Shown here in pieces: positions 15,100-17,830 of a DNA stretch of 17,830 nucleotides (positions are counted from its first letter, which is position 1; the number at the start of each line of letters is the position of its first letter). Both the position numbers and the translations under genes were made by a program. The stretch comes from Actinomycetes bacterium (GTDB taxonomy: Bacteria; Actinomycetota; Acidimicrobiia; Acidimicrobiales; RAAP-2). The notes under the pieces are model-generated. The model did no database searches, was not told where the DNA came from, and saw nothing but the letters and a program-made list of their open reading frames with translations. Location of the stretch: NCBI GenBank assembly GCA_021850345.1, contig JAJZMN010000102.1, positions 1 through 17,830 of the forward strand, given 5' to 3'.

Positions 15100-15720
15100 T
15101 CAGCGCCGGACGGTCGCCTCTCTGAGCGCGTCGAGCCAACCGCGGATCGGACGCGACGCCGGCTGGCCGGAGTGCCCCGAGCCACGCGGCCTTGCAGCGA
15201 GGGCGCTGAGGTCGATCCCTTCGAGGCCCGCGCCACCGAAGGCGAACGTGCCGGTCGTGGGCTCGGGAGTCGAGAAGGGGCCGTTCCCGAGGGTCTGGGC
15301 GAGGCCGCTCCCCGCCGCGAGAGCAGCGTCGGCGGTGACGCCTGCGGAGCTCGAGCCCGACGCGTCGCCCTGCGCCTCACCGGCGGTGTGCAGCTCGCCC
15401 AAGGGAGTGAGCCCGGAGTCCGCGATGCCCACGAGGAACTGCTGGGTGCCCACCTGGACGACCGCCAGGCACTTGCCCTTGCCCAGGGGCTGGCGGCTCA
15501 GGATCGTGAGCCCGTGGTCGGCGCCGCGCTGGCGCAGGAAGGTGCCCGCCTTTCGCCCGGCGCTCCGGCCCGCGGCACGGCTGCGACCGACGAGCTTGGA
15601 GAGCCCCCAGATGCCGCCGACGATGATCCCCATCGCGACGACCATCTGCACCAGCACGTGCCCTATCGAGATGTCGGGCGTCGCTGCCACGTGGCTGGCT
15701 GCCAGGAGGGTCCCGGGCAT
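15100..15720 (-). CDS. fliO: Flagellar biosynthesis protein FliO
   Basis: A 206-residue single-pass membrane protein that helps FliP assemble. The membrane segment lies at about 21-41 (VLVQMVVAMGIIVGGIWGL). It is followed by a basic stretch and a small domain of FliO type, LTILSRQPLGKGKCLAVVQV (71-90) and FLVGIADSGLTPLGEL. Residues from about 115 on are alanine/glycine/serine-rich, probably disordered, and make it longer than typical FliO (roughly 100-150 residues). The ATG shares one base with the fliN stop (TGATG). Identification rests on the domain plus position between fliN and fliP. Confidence 0.9.
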   Translation of the reverse strand: MPGTLLAASHVAATPDISIGHVLVQMVVAMGIIVGGIWGLSKLVGRSRAAGRSAGRKAGTFLRQRGADHGLTILSRQPLGKGKCLAVVQVGTQQFLVGIADSGLTPLGELHTAGEAQGDASGSSSAGVTADAALAAGSGLAQTLGNGPFSTPEPTTGTFAFGGAGLEGIDLSALAARPRGSGHSGQPASRPIRGWLDALREATVRR

Positions 15721-16100
15721 CAGCTCTGTGCCTCCTGCGCGCTCTCGCCGCCGATGACCTCGGTGATCTGCACGCCGATCTCGGAGTCGCCGACGACGAC
15801 CATCTCGCCACGAGCGAAGAGGGTCCCGTTCACCATCACGTCCACTGGGCTGCGGATCGGGCGGTCGAGCTCGATCGTGGTGTGGGGCTGTGCCGACAGC
15901 AGCTCGCGCAACGTCATCCGGGCACGTCCCAAGATGACCTCCACGCTCAGCTCCACGTCGCGCAGTGCATCGATGGGCAGCGATCGCCCCTCGGGACCGG
16001 CCGGTGCCGGCTCGTACAGCGCCACCGCAGGCGGGGCCGGGGCCACCTCCGTGCCTGCGGACGCTGGGTCCGCCACTGTCGTCGTCGCGGTCTCGCTCAT
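15720..16100 (-). CDS. fliN: Flagellar motor switch protein FliN
   Basis: A 126-residue C-ring protein. Residues 1-45 are alanine/proline/threonine-rich linker. Residues about 48-118 are the SpoA domain, with DVELSVEVILGRARMTLREL and the typical SPVDVMVNGTLFARGEMVVV. FliN rings form the base of the C-ring and dock export chaperone complexes through FliH. The ATG at 16100 overlaps the fliM stop and has a GAGAGGAGA purine-rich site in the last fliM codons. An upstream in-frame ATG at 16133 would lie well inside fliM and is less likely. Confidence 0.95.
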   Translation of the reverse strand: MSETATTTVADPASAGTEVAPAPPAVALYEPAPAGPEGRSLPIDALRDVELSVEVILGRARMTLRELLSAQPHTTIELDRPIRSPVDVMVNGTLFARGEMVVVGDSEIGVQITEVIGGESAQEAQS

Positions 16101-17011
16101 GGTCTCTCCTCTCTCCATGACGTCACGGTGCAAGCGAGGCGCTTGCCCTTGGCGACCAGGAACCCTTTACCGATGCAGTAACCACCCGCGACGATGTCGA
16201 GCTGGGCGTCGCGGTCGTCCTTGTCGACGTGCAGTGGCACGACGTCGCCGACGCGCAACCCGATCACCTCGGTGGTGGTCAGCGCGATCGGTGCATAGGC
16301 CACGTGGATCTCGACGGGCACCGAGAGCAACCGCTTCTCGGTGTCCATCCAGCGCCGGGCGCTCATCTCGTCGTCGCCGCGCTGGAGCCGCTCGAAGGCC
16401 TCGAGCAGCGGGTGCAGCGAAGCGAGCGGGCAGTAGACGTACATGGGACGGCGATCCCCGTCGGCGATCGACACCGACATCTGGATCTGCAGGCACATCT
16501 CGCCCGGCCGGCCCATCTTGACGTAGATGCTGCTGCGCAGCGGCTGGACCGCGCCGACGTTCACCTCCACGAAGGCGTTGACCGCTGCTTGGAACGCGCC
16601 GAACACGTCCTCGGCCATCGTGCTCATCAGCTCGAACTCGAGGTCGGTCAGCACCAGTCGTTCGGGCTGCCGCTTGCCCTTGCCGCCGAGCTGGACGTCG
16701 ACGAGGGTGAGCACGAGCTCGGCGGGGACGTGCAGGGCGACACGGCCGTCGAGCGACATGGCCGCGGCGGCGATGAAGGTCGGGTCCTCCATGTCCGCAC
16801 GGAACTCGTCCCACGACTTCTGGTCGAAGCCGTCGACGGTGATGTGCACGGCTTGGCGAAGGTTGGCGCTGACGGCGCCGGCCATGCGCTGCGCGGCCGC
16901 TTCGAGGACCGGGACCAGCCGCCGGATACGGCCCCGGTCGATGACCTCCTGGTTTCGGATGTCGAACGATCGGACCCTCGCGTCGCCCACGGGGAGCAGC
17001 GCGGAGCTCAT
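16097..17011 (-). CDS. fliM: Flagellar motor switch protein FliM
   Basis: A 304-residue C-ring protein linking FliG to FliN. The middle domain runs from VRSFDIRNQE (13-22) through the GGKGK turn (109-113) to about 215. The C-terminal SpoA domain is about 228-298. Typical FliM proteins are about 320-335 residues and begin with a conserved EIDALL-type peptide that binds phosphorylated CheY. That peptide is absent here, and no in-frame upstream start restores it. The ribosome site is weak (GAAGAG 11 bases upstream). It is the first gene of the fliM-flhB run, 217 bases after flgE. Confidence 0.94.
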   Translation of the reverse strand: MSSALLPVGDARVRSFDIRNQEVIDRGRIRRLVPVLEAAAQRMAGAVSANLRQAVHITVDGFDQKSWDEFRADMEDPTFIAAAAMSLDGRVALHVPAELVLTLVDVQLGGKGKRQPERLVLTDLEFELMSTMAEDVFGAFQAAVNAFVEVNVGAVQPLRSSIYVKMGRPGEMCLQIQMSVSIADGDRRPMYVYCPLASLHPLLEAFERLQRGDDEMSARRWMDTEKRLLSVPVEIHVAYAPIALTTTEVIGLRVGDVVPLHVDKDDRDAQLDIVAGGYCIGKGFLVAKGKRLACTVTSWREERP

Positions 17012-17228
17012 GGCGTCGCGATCTCTTCGTGCATGGCGCTCTTCGTCGGCGTGGGCATGTGCGCGGCCTCGGGCGGTGACGGTGGTCGTGTAGGGGATCG
17101 ACCGTCCCTGGCCGGATGCGCTGTGCCGCCGTCGTGGCGCGCACCCGGAGTATCGGCACCGAGAAGCCGGGTCTTGAGCCCGGTGACGACGGAACTTGCG
17201 ACCCGGCCTCCTCGGCGCCGACTTGGGA
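17012..17228. other. Gap between flgE and fliM, with a small hairpin
   Basis: In many bacteria flbD, motA, motB and fliL lie here; none is present. Frames reading into fliM give low-complexity sequence without credible starts beyond a 16-codon piece ending ...HEEIATP. The only structure seen is CCGGG-TCTTGAG-CCCGG at 17167-17183, 46 bases after the flgE stop on the reverse strand. It could be an attenuator or weak terminator for flgE. The gap probably also holds a promoter for the fliM operon, but none could be assigned. Confidence 0.5.
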
Positions 17229-17830
17229 TCAGATCTGCTCGAGCGCTTGCATGACCGTCTGGGTGGTCACGATCGCCCTCGTGTTGGCGGTGTAGGCCTC
17301 CTGGGCGGTGATGAGGTCGGTCAGCTCGGTGCCGAGGTTCACGTTGGACCCTTCGAGCTCGCCGCCGAGCAAGGTGCCCCGGATGCCGGTGCCGGCGACG
17401 CCGACCTGGGCCTGGCCGGAGTTGGCGCTCGTCTGGAACAGACCGTTCCCGATGTCCGCGAGGCCCCCGGGGTTCGTGAAGGAGGCGAGGGCGATCTGGC
17501 CGAGAGTCAGCGTCGCGCCGTTCGAGAACTTGCCGACGATGACGCCGTCGCTCGAGACCGAGTAGGTCGCGAGGTCCCCCGACGGATAGCCGTTCTGCGA
17601 CACGGTCACGGTTGTGCCCCCGGTGAACTGGGTGAGGGCATTGGGCGAGCTCGACGGGGCCAGGTAGAGGGTGAGCTTTGTTGTCGCCGTCGTGTGTGGG
17701 AAGCCTGTTGGCAGTGCCAGTGTCAGCGTGTACCCGCCTGTCGCTCCCGGCGTCTGCGCGGTCGATGTCTTTGTGATCTTCGTGATCTTCCCTGATGTCG
17801 GATCGAAGGTGATCTTCCCTGTGAAGAGGG
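17229..17830 (-). CDS. flgE: Flagellar hook protein FlgE, C-terminal 199 residues
   Basis: Partial gene: the reverse frame is open from the window edge (first full codon at 17828) to the stop at 17229. The C-terminal part is unmistakable for hook/rod family proteins: GKFSNGATLTLGQIALASF, NPGGLADIGNGLFQTSANSG, and the final helix LEGSNVNLGTELTDLITAQEAYTANTR ending in ALEQI. FlgE polymerises into the hook outside the cell. The visible upstream part (edge to about 17640) belongs to the variable surface domain and is threonine-rich with many ACA codons, unlike the GC-rich neighbours. FlgF/FlgG share this C-terminus, but the variable insert and the position before fliM favour FlgE. Confidence 0.87.
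   Translation of the reverse strand, partial: LFTGKITFDPTSGKITKITKTSTAQTPGATGGYTLTLALPTGFPHTTATTKLTLYLAPSSSPNALTQFTGGTTVTVSQNGYPSGDLATYSVSSDGVIVGKFSNGATLTLGQIALASFTNPGGLADIGNGLFQTSANSGQAQVGVAGTGIRGTLLGGELEGSNVNLGTELTDLITAQEAYTANTRAIVTTQTVMQALEQI
17773..17817. repeat. Three 9-bp repeats in the variable domain of flgE
   Basis: GTGATCTTC occurs at 17773-17781, 17782-17790 and 17809-17817, the last two extended by CCTG. On the coding strand they give repeated GKIT/TKIT residues in the surface-exposed hook domain. Spacings are multiples of three, so copy-number change would keep the reading frame. Confidence 0.6.

Noticed and set aside
17012..17159. Possible fliL or other gene just before fliM
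   Set aside because: Frames give proline/arginine-rich sequence without a membrane segment or credible start.
1..17830. CRISPR arrays, insertion sequences, tRNA or rRNA genes
   Set aside because: No regularly spaced repeat-spacer pattern, transposase motif or tRNA-like fold was seen; the tandem repeats found are too short and without spacers.

Overview
The window is GC-rich DNA with GTG/TTG starts, densely packed genes and many 4-base ATGA/GTGA overlaps. It combines a possible mycofactocin-linked (NDMA-dependent type) alcohol dehydrogenase, DUF1707 and DUF929 proteins and a flagellar export operon. That mixture suggests a flagellated actinobacterium, most plausibly of the class Acidimicrobiia. 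The assignment is inferred from gene families, since no rRNA or tRNA is present.

Region 1 (1-5738) is a catabolic island. A leftward FAD-dependent oxidoreductase, cut by the window start, is transcribed away from a rightward run of five genes: a short-chain dehydrogenase (SDR), the two halves of a split transketolase, a sorbitol/threonine-dehydrogenase-type zinc dehydrogenase and a second SDR. From the transketolase onward the genes overlap or nearly abut, so they very likely form one operon. The set fits oxidation of an alcohol, polyol or sugar-like compound to a ketose followed by two-carbon ketol transfer. The substrate cannot be read from the sequence. The divergent promoter region holds a striking nested inverted repeat.

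Region 2 (5818-7627) has a leftward zinc alcohol dehydrogenase resembling the NDMA-dependent/mycofactocin family, then about 680 bases without a credible gene but with three copies of an 18-bp repeat, a palindrome and a degenerate GT-rich repeat.

Region 3 (7628-10022) is rightward: a lone oligopeptide/dipeptide-type ABC ATPase without its permeases, and a membrane-anchored DUF929 protein with a thioredoxin-like CPYC motif. A repeat-built hairpin, probably a bidirectional terminator, separates it from the leftward genes that follow.

Region 4 (17830 down to 10115) is leftward: the C-terminus of hook protein FlgE, a 217-base gap, then fliM-fliN-fliO-fliP-fliQ-fliR-flhB, encoding the switch and the membrane export gate. 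A DUF1707 membrane protein is translationally coupled to flhB, and alaC (glutamate-pyruvate aminotransferase) follows after 58 bases. The motAB-fliL block often found between flgE and fliM is absent, flhA does not follow flhB, and FliM lacks the usual N-terminal CheY-binding peptide.
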